Position numbers and translations under genes: made by a program. Positions 7,883 to 16,348 of a stretch of 64,000 bases of DNA are shown here, in pieces. How positions within the stretch are numbered: position 1 is the first letter of the stretch; each line of letters begins with the position of its first letter. The DNA comes from Salinibacterium sp. UTAS2018 (GTDB taxonomy: Bacteria > Actinomycetota > Actinomycetes > Actinomycetales > Microbacteriaceae), in assembly GCF_004118935.1 (NCBI RefSeq), contig NZ_CP035375.1, positions 372,001 through 436,000 on the forward strand, given 5' to 3'. Below the pieces are notes generated by a model, which was given only the letters and a program-made list of their open reading frames with translations, was not told where the DNA came from and ran no database searches.

Positions 7883-9292
7883 TTAGACCGCGGGGACTGC
7901 ACCAGGAGTTGCGAGCCAACCAAGGTACGAGCCATCCAGCTCAGCCACATTGTAGCCAGCACGGCGCAGGGCACTCGCGGCCACGCTGTTGCGCACTCCG
8001 CTTTGGCAGTACGTCACGATGGTTCCTTCGCGGGGGAGCTGGTCGAGTGCCCACATGACGCGGCCACCGCTCAATTGCTCGGCACCGGGGATGTGTCCCT
8101 CGGCGAACTCGGTTTTGTTGCGCACGTCGAGCAGAAGCACACGATCAACGTCTTCGAGCGTGGCAGGATCGACAAGTTCGGGCACAACGAGGGTGAGTCC
8201 ATCGAAGGTCGTCACGAAGCCCGAAACAGTGTCGATGCCCACGCGCACGAGGTGGTCACGCAACTCTTCGGCGTGTTCAAGATCGTCAGCCAGCAGGATG
8301 ACGGGGCGTGTTTCTGTATCGGGGTTGTAGACCCAAGCGCCGTAGCTTGCTGCTTTCTCTGGTCCGGGAACGTTGAGCGAGCGCGGCACGGTGCCACGGT
8401 GAACTTCGGCATTGTTGCGAGTGTCGATGAGGATCGCGCTGTCGGCGTCGAGCGCTGTCGCGACTTCCTCGGTCGTGTACTCGCGCAGCGGGGTAACGGT
8501 GCCCATGACGTTCGGGCCCTGTCGGTTCTGCACCTTCATGCGGCCAAAGTAGGCGTGAGCATCCGGCTGACCGTTGAGCAGTTCATCGATAAAGCCTTGC
8601 TCGTCGTTGTTTTCCACATAGTGGCTCCACCACGCAAACGCGCGTTCGTACCCGACGGTGGTGGTCGGAATGGCGCCGAGAGCTTTGCCGCAGGCGCTAC
8701 CGGCACCGTGGGCAGGCAAAACTTGCACATAGTCGGGAAGGGTAAGGAAGCGGTCGCGTAGGCTGGCGAAAATGTCTTTCGCTCCGCCGAAACGCGTGTC
8801 AACGCCGCCGGCAGCTTCATCGAGAAGGTCGGGGCGGCCGAGGTCTCCGACGAAGACAAAGTCTCCGCTGAGCATGAAACCGGGAGCGTCAGCCTGCGCG
8901 CCATCGGTGACCAAGAAGGAGAAGTGCTCGGGAGTGTGCCCGGGAGTGTGGACGGCCTTCAGCGTGATGTTGCCGACGGTAATGATGTGGCCGTCTTTCA
9001 TACGTACAGCACCGTCGAAGGTGCTTCCGTAGGTCCAGTCGGGGCCGCCTTCGTCAGACACCAGAATCTCCGCGCCGGTGCGAGCGGCAAGCTCGCGGGT
9101 GCCGGAAAGGTAGTCGGCGTGAATGTGGGTTTCGGTGACGGCCGTGATGGTCATCCCGTTCTTGGCGGCGATCTCAAGATAAACGTCGAGGTCGCGGCGG
9201 GGGTCAACAACGATCGCTTCGCCTTTGGCTTGGCAACCGATGAAGTAGCTAGCCTGAGCGAGGTCGGTGTCATAGATGCGTTCGAGAAGCAT
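7883..9292 (-). CDS. cstB: CstB-like persulfide dioxygenase with pseudo-rhodanese and rhodanese domains
   Basis: The 469-residue protein begins with a metallo-beta-lactamase domain of the ETHE1/persulfide-dioxygenase type: His56, His58 and Asp60 in THIHADYLSG, the PGHTPEH segment, SGDFVFVGD and LPAHGAGSACG. Two rhodanese repeats follow. The first (about 270-355) has no active-site Cys; the second (about 365-465) has the loop YCQSGVRN. This dioxygenase, pseudo-rhodanese, rhodanese order is that of S. aureus CstB, which turns persulfides into thiosulfate. It lies downstream of two Cys-rich mini-genes and upstream of tauE, under the divergent CstR-like repressor. Confidence 0.88.
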   Translation of the reverse strand: MLLERIYDTDLAQASYFIGCQAKGEAIVVDPRRDLDVYLEIAAKNGMTITAVTETHIHADYLSGTRELAARTGAEILVSDEGGPDWTYGSTFDGAVRMKDGHIITVGNITLKAVHTPGHTPEHFSFLVTDGAQADAPGFMLSGDFVFVGDLGRPDLLDEAAGGVDTRFGGAKDIFASLRDRFLTLPDYVQVLPAHGAGSACGKALGAIPTTTVGYERAFAWWSHYVENNDEQGFIDELLNGQPDAHAYFGRMKVQNRQGPNVMGTVTPLREYTTEEVATALDADSAILIDTRNNAEVHRGTVPRSLNVPGPEKAASYGAWVYNPDTETRPVILLADDLEHAEELRDHLVRVGIDTVSGFVTTFDGLTLVVPELVDPATLEDVDRVLLLDVRNKTEFAEGHIPGAEQLSGGRVMWALDQLPREGTIVTYCQSGVRNSVAASALRRAGYNVAELDGSYLGWLATPGAVPAV

Positions 9293-9387
9293 GTTTACTC
9301 CAGTGAGTGTTCGCTATGTCCGGGGGAGGGAAGACGCCGACGACGGTGGGTTGTCAGCGGTGGCTGCGTGTGAGCAGTGGATGCGGT

Positions 9388-9501
9388 TTAGCAGCTGCAA
9401 CGGTCGCGCACAGCGACGTCGGCGAGGGCATCCTCGATGTGTTCTCCGCAACCTGCCCAGGTGGGCTTACGGCATTTCTGGCACGTGACTTGGGCGCACA
9501 T
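9388..9501 (-). CDS. 37-residue Cys-rich mini-protein
   Basis: A 37-codon gene with a good AGGAG site 5-6 bp before the ATG. The product has TCQKCRKPTWAGCGEH, that is CxxC, then KxTWxGCGxH, and ends in CSC. It holds six Cys and one His in 37 residues. It is a shortened paralogue of the 61-residue gene 8 bp upstream, with which it shares the first 22 residues almost unchanged. Two CxxC-like knuckles suggest a Zn-ribbon or a persulfide/thiol carrier. The function is unknown; its place in the persulfide operon is the main clue. Confidence 0.75.
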   Translation of the reverse strand: MCAQVTCQKCRKPTWAGCGEHIEDALADVAVRDRCSC

Positions 9502-9509
9502 AGGGTCTC

Positions 9510-9695
9510 CTAACGACCGAAGAGGCGGGCGAAGAAGCCGCCTTGGCTGGACTTTGCGGCGTCGATCTCGGACTGCGAGTGCTTACCGTTGCACCAATTT
9601 GATGCGGGCACGCTGCGCTTGACGGACTGGATGTGTTCTCCGCATCCGGCCCACGTGGTTTTGCCGCATGTACGACACGTGACTGCTCTGCACAT
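9510..9695 (-). CDS. 61-residue Cys-rich mini-protein
   Basis: The product starts MCRAVTCRTCGKTTWAGCGEH, a pattern I know from many small unnamed actinobacterial proteins. A further Cys follows in SNWCNGKH and a basic/aromatic tail ends in FFARLFGR. Cys-x2-Cys and Cys-x-x-His spacing suggest metal binding. It is the first gene of the leftward operon, about 15-57 bp from the two CstR-type palindromes. Together with its 37-residue paralogue it forms a tandem duplication. Its biochemical role is not established that I know of. Confidence 0.8.
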   Translation of the reverse strand: MCRAVTCRTCGKTTWAGCGEHIQSVKRSVPASNWCNGKHSQSEIDAAKSSQGGFFARLFGR

Positions 9696-9726
9696 AACTC
9701 TGCTTTCGTTGACTGACCATTTCTAA

Positions 9727-9742
9727 ATACCCTAGGGGGTAT
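9727..9742. promoter_or_regulatory. CstR/CsoR-type operator 1
   Basis: ATACCCTAGGGGGTAT: inverted ATACCC/GGGTAT arms around four bases, the G-tract palindrome form bound by CsoR-family repressors. It lies between the divergent mini-protein and cstR genes, nearer the leftward operon. Confidence 0.75.
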
Positions 9743-9751
9743 GCTTGAACT

Positions 9752-9767
9752 ATACCCCAAGGGGTAT
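9752..9767. promoter_or_regulatory. CstR/CsoR-type operator 2
   Basis: ATACCCCAAGGGGTAT: a perfect 7+2+7 palindrome. Its centre is 25 bp from that of operator 1, so tetramers could bind both sites and repress the sulfur operon and cstR together. Confidence 0.8.
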
Positions 9768-9803
9768 CGAAACTGTCAACTCACTCACCAGGAACGAGAG
9801 CAC

Positions 9804-10094
9804 ATGGAATCGTCAGCAGCTGAAGCAGCGATAAGCGCTGAACCTGACGCCCAGAAAAAGATCGCGAACAGATTGCGTCGCGCTCACGGTCAACTGGGCG
9901 CGTTAATCACCACAGTCGAGAGCGGTGCCGGATGTCGCGATGTGGTTCACCAACTCGCGGCGGTATCCAAAGCCTTGGACCGCGCCGGTTTTCTCGTGAT
10001 CTCGGAAGCGATGCGGGAGTGCCTTCTCGACCCGGATGCCGCAGGCTCACCTCAGTCAGAAGAGATCGAAAAACTCTTTCTCTCGCTCGCTTAG
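9804..10094 (+). CDS. cstR: CstR-type persulfide-sensing repressor (CsoR family)
   Basis: The 96-residue all-helical protein matches the CsoR/RcnR/CstR family (RLRRAHGQLGALI and the C-terminal EEIEKL). Cys44 (GAGCRDV) and Cys73 (AMREC) are 29 residues apart, as in CsoR and CstR. At the position of the copper ligand His in M. tuberculosis CsoR (four before the second Cys) there is Ala69. Losing that His while keeping both Cys is the mark of CstR persulfide sensors rather than Cu(I) sensors. The ATG at 9804 gives family-like length. It is divergent from the persulfide operon, with two palindromes between, and very likely controls both. Confidence 0.85.
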   Translation: MESSAAEAAISAEPDAQKKIANRLRRAHGQLGALITTVESGAGCRDVVHQLAAVSKALDRAGFLVISEAMRECLLDPDAAGSPQSEEIEKLFLSLA

Positions 10095-10104
10095 CGGCGG
10101 GCAG

Positions 10105-10779
10105 TTACAGAGCAGTCGCCTCGAGGATGAGGCGGATGAGCTGCACCATCGGTTCCCGCAGAGCGGTGGTCAGAATGGCAAAGACCAGAATGTTGAACAC
10201 GACAGTGCCCCAGAAGGCTTGGCGAAACTGGGGTTTCTGAGTTTTATGGCGCAGGCGTTGCTGGGCGAGGATCGCTCCTGGCCAGCCGCCGAAGAGGCCA
10301 AGGCCGAGAAGAGCGCCCTCGCTCACGCGCCACTGTCTAGTTTGCGCGGCCTTTTTGTCGGTGGCGTAAGACGCGTAGGTGATGATGCTCATCACTAGAT
10401 ACAGCGCCGAGAAGATCCAGGGGAGGGCGCCAATGCCGGTCACGATCGCGATCGCGACTGCAAATGTTGCCAAGACGACGTAGCTCATGGTGCCAGGTTT
10501 GCGTCGCTTCACGCGAAGCGGGCGACCCGAAGCGGAAAGATAGCGGATGTTGCGCGCGCGAACCTTGCCTTCGCGTGTGCGCTCGATGGCGAAGCTGACC
10601 CGTTCGCCGGGCGCCGGGCGCGTCTCGCGGGGCGGAAATGATGAGATGTGGGCGAAGATGCTCTCGCCGCTGCCGGCGCTTCCACTATTGTCGCGGCCGT
10701 CGGTGAGGATAAAACCGAAGCCACGTTCGTCGTTCCATGACGCGAGCGCACCCTGCTGTCGTGCGCTTCGAGAACCCAT
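10105..10779 (-). CDS. Cold-shock-domain and DUF1294 fusion membrane protein
   Basis: The 224-residue protein has an N-terminal cold-shock-like domain (GALASWNDERGFGFI and ESIFAHIS, residues about 8-70) that should bind single-stranded nucleic acid. A basic linker leads to a DUF1294 membrane domain (about 95-215) with YATDKKAAQ and the GLFGGWPGAILAQQRLRHKT motif. This fusion is widespread in bacteria and its role is unknown. The start at 10779 matches the beginning of the cold-shock domain. It converges on cstR with only 10 bp between the stops. Confidence 0.87.
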   Translation of the reverse strand: MGSRSARQQGALASWNDERGFGFILTDGRDNSGSAGSGESIFAHISSFPPRETRPAPGERVSFAIERTREGKVRARNIRYLSASGRPLRVKRRKPGTMSYVVLATFAVAIAIVTGIGALPWIFSALYLVMSIITYASYATDKKAAQTRQWRVSEGALLGLGLFGGWPGAILAQQRLRHKTQKPQFRQAFWGTVVFNILVFAILTTALREPMVQLIRLILEATAL

Positions 10780-10964
10780 GTACAGAGGGTAACTCCCCGA
10801 GCGGCAGCGTGCGGTATCGGCGTACCCACAGACTCGCCCAATTCCCACCACGCAACTGCAGCACGCTCCTAAGCTAAGAGAGCGCGCTCACTGTGTCACG
10901 AACCTCGAGCCGTGATCGAACGGATTGCCTCACCCACAGCATTGCGAACAGAAGCGAGAATCTT

Positions 10965-13388
10965 GTGCCTGATCTGAATCTTTCACCTCGCCAGCCCTGG
11001 TGCCGCCCTCGCGCCGCCGAAGTGCAACCCCATACGGTCGATCAACTAGACGCGTGGTGGCGAGCGGCCAACTATCTGGCAGTGGGACAGATCTATCTCC
11101 TCGATAATCCCCTCTTGCGCGAGCCCCTCGTGCGCGAGCACACCAAGCCCCGCCTTCTGGGGCACTGGGGCACTACCCCAGGCCTCAACTTTGTCTGGGC
11201 TCACCTCAATCGCATCATTCAAGAGCGCGATACCGACACGATTTTCGTTGCCGGCCCCGGGCACGGCGGGCCCGCCGTCGTCGCGAGTGCGTACCTCGAC
11301 GGCACCTACAGCGAAACGTACGGCGACATTGATAAGAGTGCCGATGGCATCCGCAAGCTGTTCAGACAGTTTTCCTTCCCGGGTGGCATTCCTAGCCACG
11401 CGGCTCCCGAAACTCCCGGCTCGATCCACGAGGGTGGCGAGCTCGGCTATGCGCTGTCACACGCCTATGGCGCAGCATTCGATAACCCGAACCTCTTGGT
11501 CGCCGCCGTCGTGGGCGATGGAGAGGCTGAGACCGGGCCGCTCGCAACGAGCTGGCACTCGAACAAGTTCATTGATCCTGAGCGGGATGGCGTGGTCTTG
11601 CCGATCCTGCACCTGAACGGCTACAAGATCGCGAACCCGACGGTGCTCTCGCGCATCCCCGAAGAAGAGCTGTGCGATTTGATGCGCGGCTACGGGCATA
11701 CGCCGTACGTTGTCTCGGGTGGTTTCGATAACGAGGATCCGCGCGCGGTGCACGAACGTATGGCCGCCACGCTCGACGACATCATTGATCACATTGCACG
11801 CATCAAGGCGGATGCCGCGGCCGGACTCCTCGAGGGTCGCCCGGCCTGGCCGATGCTGATCTTGCGCACCCCTAAGGGCTGGACGGGGCCGCAGGTGGTC
11901 GACGGGCATCCGGTAGAAAACAACTGGCGTTCGCACCAGGTGCCGCTGGCGAGCGTGCGGGATACCGAGGAGCACTTGCAGCAACTCCAGAAATGGATGG
12001 CCTCGTACCGGCCCGAGGAGCTTTTTGATGAGAGCGGTGCACCGCGCGAACTGACCACCGCCCTCGCGCCCGCCGGAGATCGCCGCATGAGCGCCAATCC
12101 GGTAACTAATGGCGGACTGCTGCGATCACCGCTTCGGTTGCCCGACTTTCGCGACTATGCGGTCGACGTGCCGAAGCCGGGGGAGACGACAAGCTCGGCG
12201 ACTGGTGCCCTCGGGGAGTGGTTGCGCGACGTAATTCGCGACAATCCCGACAATTTCCGAATTTTTGGTGCCGATGTCACGGCATCCAATCGGCTGAGTG
12301 CCGTCTTCGATGTCACCGATAAACAGTGGGATGCTGAATTCCTGCCGATCGACGCCGACAACCACTTGGCGCGGGCAGGGCGCGTCATGGAGATGCTGAG
12401 CGAGCACCAGTGTCAGGGCTGGCTCGAGGGCTACCTGCTCACCGGGCGCCACGGCATGTTCAACTCTTATGAGGCCTTCATCCATATCGTTGACTCAATG
12501 TTCAACCAGCACGCGAAATGGCTTGAGGGTGCGAACGCGATTCCGTGGCGTCGTCCCGTGTCATCGCTTAACTACCTGTTGAGCTCGCACGTGTGGCGCC
12601 AAGACCACAACGGTGCCTCGCACCAAGACCCCGGTTTTCTTGATCTCGTCATGAATAAGAAGCCGGATGTGGTGCGTGCGTATTTGCCGTGCGACGCGAA
12701 CACTCTGATTGCCACCTACGATCACTGCCTTCGGTCGGTGAACAAGATCAACGTCGTCATCGCGGGCAAGCACCCGGAAAACAATTGGCTCGATATGCCA
12801 GCAGCGATCGAACACTGCACGCGGGGGATTGGGCTCTTCGATTGGGCGGGCACCGAAGTCGTCGGCCAAGAGCCGGATGTCGTACTCGCCTGTGCGGGCG
12901 ACGTTCCGACCCTAGAAACTCTGGCAGCCGCGCAAATCTTGCGCGAACGGATTCCTGAGCTGCGCGTGCGCGTCGTCAACGTCATCGACTTGATGCGGCT
13001 GCACAGCGAATCAGAGCATCCGCATGGGCTCAGTGATGCCGAATACGACGCGATCTTCACGACGGATAAGCCCGTGATTTTCGCCCACCACGGTTACCCG
13101 TGGCTGATTCATCGCCTCACATATAAGCGCGCGGGGCACGCCAACTTGCATGTTCGCGGTTATAAGGACGAGGGCACCACCACCACGCCTTTCGACATGG
13201 TGATGATGAACGACCTCGACCGCTTCCATTTGGTGATCGACGTGCTTGAGCGTGTTCCTGGGCTCACGTCACGTCATGCTGCGTTCTGGCAAGAAATGCA
13301 CGACACCCGACTTCACGCGCAGCAGTACACGCGCGAACATGGAGAAGACATGCCCGAAATCGCCGACTGGAAGTGGGTTTCCGCGTAG
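10965..13388 (+). CDS. xfp: Xylulose-5-phosphate/fructose-6-phosphate phosphoketolase
   Basis: About 807 residues, the usual length for Xfp (about 800-825). Family motifs include [15 protein letters not shown] near the N-terminus, [19 protein letters not shown], the thiamine-diphosphate motif [11 protein letters not shown], and [18 protein letters not shown] in the second half. The enzyme splits ketose phosphates with phosphate into acetyl phosphate and an aldose phosphate. The GTG at 10965 places the first motif where it lies in known enzymes; an in-frame GTG at 10893 would add 24 residues. No acetate kinase or phosphotransacetylase gene is adjacent. A strong hairpin follows the stop. Confidence 0.92.
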   Translation: MPDLNLSPRQPWCRPRAAEVQPHTVDQLDAWWRAANYLAVGQIYLLDNPLLREPLVREHTKPRLLGHWGTTPGLNFVWAHLNRIIQERDTDTIFVAGPGHGGPAVVASAYLDGTYSETYGDIDKSADGIRKLFRQFSFPGGIPSHAAPETPGSIHEGGELGYALSHAYGAAFDNPNLLVAAVVGDGEAETGPLATSWHSNKFIDPERDGVVLPILHLNGYKIANPTVLSRIPEEELCDLMRGYGHTPYVVSGGFDNEDPRAVHERMAATLDDIIDHIARIKADAAAGLLEGRPAWPMLILRTPKGWTGPQVVDGHPVENNWRSHQVPLASVRDTEEHLQQLQKWMASYRPEELFDESGAPRELTTALAPAGDRRMSANPVTNGGLLRSPLRLPDFRDYAVDVPKPGETTSSATGALGEWLRDVIRDNPDNFRIFGADVTASNRLSAVFDVTDKQWDAEFLPIDADNHLARAGRVMEMLSEHQCQGWLEGYLLTGRHGMFNSYEAFIHIVDSMFNQHAKWLEGANAIPWRRPVSSLNYLLSSHVWRQDHNGASHQDPGFLDLVMNKKPDVVRAYLPCDANTLIATYDHCLRSVNKINVVIAGKHPENNWLDMPAAIEHCTRGIGLFDWAGTEVVGQEPDVVLACAGDVPTLETLAAAQILRERIPELRVRVVNVIDLMRLHSESEHPHGLSDAEYDAIFTTDKPVIFAHHGYPWLIHRLTYKRAGHANLHVRGYKDEGTTTTPFDMVMMNDLDRFHLVIDVLERVPGLTSRHAAFWQEMHDTRLHAQQYTREHGEDMPEIADWKWVSA

Positions 13389-13405
13389 ATCTCGCGGGAT
13401 GGATC

Positions 13406-13444
13406 GCGCTCGTCGGCTAGCAGCAACTGCTAGCCGACGAGCGC
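13406..13444. terminator. 18-bp perfect hairpin between convergent genes
   Basis: Two 18-base arms (13406-13423 and 13427-13444) are fully complementary around a CAA loop. The hairpin lies between the converging phosphoketolase and alcohol dehydrogenase genes. No T tract follows on either strand, so termination would be of the tract-less type common in actinobacteria. Confidence 0.65.
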
Positions 13445-13456
13445 TAGCCGCGACCT

Positions 13457-14509
13457 CTAGCCGCGACCGTGGGGTGCGACAACAGCGCGGCCAGATAGCT
13501 CGCCCGATTCAAGCTTCTTGTAGGCATCGAGGGCATGTTCCATGTCGAAGATCTCGACGTCTGGAACGATCTTGCCCGCGCGGTAAAGGGCGACGACGTC
13601 GTACAAGTCCTCGATAGTTCCCCAGTAGGTGCTGAGTAGTTCAGCCTCGTACGGCACGGTGTAGAAGCCCCAATTGAACGCGCCGCCGGCGATGCCGACG
13701 ACGGTGACTCGACCCTGCACGGCGACCGATTGCATCGCGAGCGCGACGGTCGGGGCGATTCCCACAAAGTCGAAGACGGCGTCTACTCCGCGACCGCCGG
13801 TGATTTCTCGGATGCGCGCGGCTTGGTCGTCGCCACCGGGCACTGTAATCGCGCCGCGGAGCGCCGCGCGTTCCATCGCGTCCTCTTTCATGTCTGTCGC
13901 GATGACGGTAGCGCCGGTGATCGCGGTGAGAATCTGCACGGCCAGTTGCCCGAGCCCACCAAGTCCGATGACGAGCGCGGTCTTTCCGCCCCCTTGCAGT
14001 TTCGGAAGGGAGTTTTTGATGGCGTGATACGGCGTGAGGCCGGCGTCTGAGAGCGGGGCGGCTGCCACGGGATCAGCATCGCCGAGCGGAACGAGGTTGC
14101 GAGCGGGTACGGTCATGTATTCCGCCATGCCGCCGTTGCGCCCTAAGCCGGAAGCAAGGTACGGCATTTCCGCTTGGTTCTGGCAGTAGGTGTCTTGGCC
14201 GCGCGAGCAGGCTGGACAGTGACCGCAGCCGATGGGGCCGTAAACCAGGAAGGCATCACCGATCGTGATTCCAGTGACGCCGGCTCCAAGCTCTTCGACC
14301 CAGCCCGAATTTTCGTGGCCGAGGATGTAGCTGGGCGCGAGTTGAGGCCCTGCGAGGGTCTCATCCATCTCGCTGTAGACGGCCACATCGGAGTGGCAGG
14401 CTCCGGCGCCAGCTACTTTGAGCAGTACCTCACCGGGGCCGGGAGTGGGCTTCTCGACGTCTTCAAGAGTGGGGAATGTTTTCCATTGGTTGAACATGAC
14501 TGCGCGCAT
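13457..14509 (-). CDS. Zinc-dependent NAD(P)+ alcohol dehydrogenase
   Basis: The 350-residue medium-chain dehydrogenase has the catalytic Cys in GACHSD, the zinc signature GHENSGWVEELGAGV, the structural-zinc loop GCGHCPACSRGQDTYC with four Cys, and the Rossmann motif VIGLGGLGQLAVQ. A GGAGG site precedes the ATG at 14509. Such enzymes interconvert alcohols and aldehydes; the closest types are AdhP/AdhA-like alcohol dehydrogenases, and the exact substrate is not visible. Inverted repeats upstream (14531-14617) may be its operator. Confidence 0.9.
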   Translation of the reverse strand: MRAVMFNQWKTFPTLEDVEKPTPGPGEVLLKVAGAGACHSDVAVYSEMDETLAGPQLAPSYILGHENSGWVEELGAGVTGITIGDAFLVYGPIGCGHCPACSRGQDTYCQNQAEMPYLASGLGRNGGMAEYMTVPARNLVPLGDADPVAAAPLSDAGLTPYHAIKNSLPKLQGGGKTALVIGLGGLGQLAVQILTAITGATVIATDMKEDAMERAALRGAITVPGGDDQAARIREITGGRGVDAVFDFVGIAPTVALAMQSVAVQGRVTVVGIAGGAFNWGFYTVPYEAELLSTYWGTIEDLYDVVALYRAGKIVPDVEIFDMEHALDAYKKLESGELSGRAVVAPHGRG

Positions 14510-14530
14510 GATTTCCTCCCTATAAGTGGC

Positions 14531-14617
14531 GCGCAACGAGCGATCAAACTGGCGCTACGTTGCGCAGGATGGCTTCCTTTGTTGAAGCCAATTCCACCCT
14601 ATTGCGTCAACGTTGAC
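14531..14617. promoter_or_regulatory. Inverted repeats upstream of the alcohol dehydrogenase
   Basis: GCGCAACG (14531-14538) is repeated inverted as CGTTGCGC (14558-14565). A perfect 12-bp palindrome, GTCAACGTTGAC, lies at 14606-14617. Both sit within 110 bp upstream of the adh start, in the 252-bp gap to the SemiSWEET-like gene. They are candidate operators; no regulator gene is adjacent. A third inverted pair, ATTGCCG/CGGCAAT (14675-14706), lies before the rightward gene, next to a TAGAAT -10-like hexamer at 14671. Confidence 0.35.
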
Positions 14618-14761
14618 TATTTACTGAAACCCGCCGCAATGGGGTGCTGACGCGAACCACTTTTTATGTTTAGAATTGCCGAGACATCGTGGTGATGCCC
14701 GGCAATGTGTGCCCCTTCTGGAGTTCTTCCGTGGGCCGTAAGAAAGATCAGATCAACCGGT

Positions 14762-15274
14762 ATGAACATCACTGACTTTGCTGTCAACGCACTCGGATTC
14801 GTGGGCACGGCGTTCTCTTTTCTCATGTGGGTTCCGCAAGCACGAATAACTTGGCAGAGCCGGAACGACGCAGTGCGTCTCGCTGGCATCTCGGAGACCA
14901 CTCAGTGGTTGCTGGTGTTCGGCTACACCACGTGGGGGGCGTACGGTCTGATGAGTGCGTCGTTCTGGGTCGCGGCGCCCAGCGTTATCGCGATCCCGCT
15001 TGCCGTGGCCACGATCGTTGTGATCCGTCGCGGCCGGATGCTTCCCGATGAGGGCCGTTCGTTCCCGATTTTTTCGAGCACGGATGCCGATCCGCTCGTC
15101 ACCATCAGCGATGGTCTCGTGGCGCTGACCGAATCCATCCCGATCATCCACACGCACGCCGAGGCTCCCGCCGAGACAACCCGGGCCTCGCACGACTCGT
15201 CGGATGTCCTTGGCGAGCTATTGCCACACGCGGCTGGCTACACGGCCACAGGAACGATCCCGATCCTCGCTTAG
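14762..15274 (+). CDS. SemiSWEET/PQ-loop family membrane protein
   Basis: From the ATG at 14762 the product has 170 residues. Three membrane helices in the first 90 residues carry the PQ-loop pattern FLMWVPQARITWQSRN, as in bacterial SemiSWEET/MtN3 sugar transporters, which work as dimers. The remaining 75 residues are a hydrophilic Ser/Thr/Asp-rich tail not typical of SemiSWEETs (usually about 90 residues). The tail may be cytoplasmic and unstructured. A sugar substrate is a family-level expectation only. Confidence 0.72.
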   Translation: MNITDFAVNALGFVGTAFSFLMWVPQARITWQSRNDAVRLAGISETTQWLLVFGYTTWGAYGLMSASFWVAAPSVIAIPLAVATIVVIRRGRMLPDEGRSFPIFSSTDADPLVTISDGLVALTESIPIIHTHAEAPAETTRASHDSSDVLGELLPHAAGYTATGTIPILA

Positions 15275-15400
15275 CGGCACGCAATTTGGCTGCGGCTCCG
15301 TGAATCCTGAGTCACCGACCTAGCCGATAGTGGCGCTATGACGGCCGGACTAAGAATCAATCCGAGCCCTCTATCGGCCATTCCCGCGGCTTATTAGGCG

Positions 15401-16237
15401 TTATCGATTGTGCACGAAACTGTTGATCTCGGCGGTGATGACGTCTCGCACTACCGAGCTGTCGAGTGTGGCGACTCCGTCGCCGGCTTGCACGCCGTAG
15501 TCACCAAAGCTTGCGTGGTTGGCGCCTTCGATGGGAAAAAAGGTTGTGGCGGTGGGCAGCAGGTGCGCCGCACTCATGATCTTCTCGGGCGTGCTGAGAA
15601 GATCGGCGCTTCCGCTGAGGCTGAGCACCCGCGTATCAACCTCTGAAAGGTCGTTAGCGCAATAGCTACCGAAGAGAACGAGTCCGCTCACATCGCTCTG
15701 CTCGGCATACTGACATGCCCGCACGCCTCCGAGAGAATGCCCGCCGACGATCCAGCTGTCGACATCCGGCACTGCGCTGGTGAAGGTGTCGAGCGAACGT
15801 TGATCGAAGAACGCAAGATTCAGGATGGGCTTGGTCACGACGATCGTGAGGCCGGATTCGGCGACTGCTCCCGACAGCTTGTAGAGGTAGGCATCGGCGC
15901 TCACCTTGGCTCCCGGAATGAAGACCAGCCCTTCGCCGGATGTTTCCCCTGTGGGAGAAATAATGAAGGAGTTGGAGGTCTCCGTAACCGCGACCGCGGG
16001 GTTGCTGCCCACGCTATCGAGCGCGCTCTGCTCAGCCTGCATCACGCCGACGTTGGCCCACACGAGCATTCCGACGACCGCAACAACGAGCACGGCGGCC
16101 AGCGAGATCAGGACATTGCGGATGATGCGGCGGGTACGAGAGCGCGACGTTGCGGTTGACCGCGGCACTGCCTCGGCAGGATTTGTCGATTCGGCCGGGT
16201 CGTTCGAAGCGGAGGGAGACGGCGTGGCAGCGTTCAT
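15401..16237 (-). CDS. Membrane-anchored alpha/beta hydrolase
   Basis: The 278-residue protein has a Ser/Pro-rich cytoplasmic N-terminus, a basic stop-transfer and one helix (about 40-62), then an extracytoplasmic hydrolase domain. The domain shows the nucleophile motif GGHSLGGVRA, LSGSADLLS with the likely acid, and GANHASFGDYG with the catalytic His. The lack of a cap insertion and the GLVFIPGAKV start resemble the alpha/beta-hydrolase 5 (PF12695) family. The substrate is unknown. In the 126-bp convergent gap to the left, GCCGATAG (15323) recurs inverted at 15371, a weak long-loop hairpin. Confidence 0.8.
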   Translation of the reverse strand: MNAATPSPSASNDPAESTNPAEAVPRSTATSRSRTRRIIRNVLISLAAVLVVAVVGMLVWANVGVMQAEQSALDSVGSNPAVAVTETSNSFIISPTGETSGEGLVFIPGAKVSADAYLYKLSGAVAESGLTIVVTKPILNLAFFDQRSLDTFTSAVPDVDSWIVGGHSLGGVRACQYAEQSDVSGLVLFGSYCANDLSEVDTRVLSLSGSADLLSTPEKIMSAAHLLPTATTFFPIEGANHASFGDYGVQAGDGVATLDSSVVRDVITAEINSFVHNR

Positions 16238-16348
16238 TGCCCCAGTCTATTGAGCGCGAGCACGCCGCCGCGCGGGTGGACTACCGCTTAACTAGGGGAT
16301 GCTGCGCTTTCAGGAATATCCACGACTCGGGAGCGTTGAATAGCAGTG

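Noticed and set aside
10880-10889. GAGCGCGCTC palindrome upstream of phosphoketolase
   Set aside because: A 10-bp GC palindrome is expected by chance in DNA of this composition.
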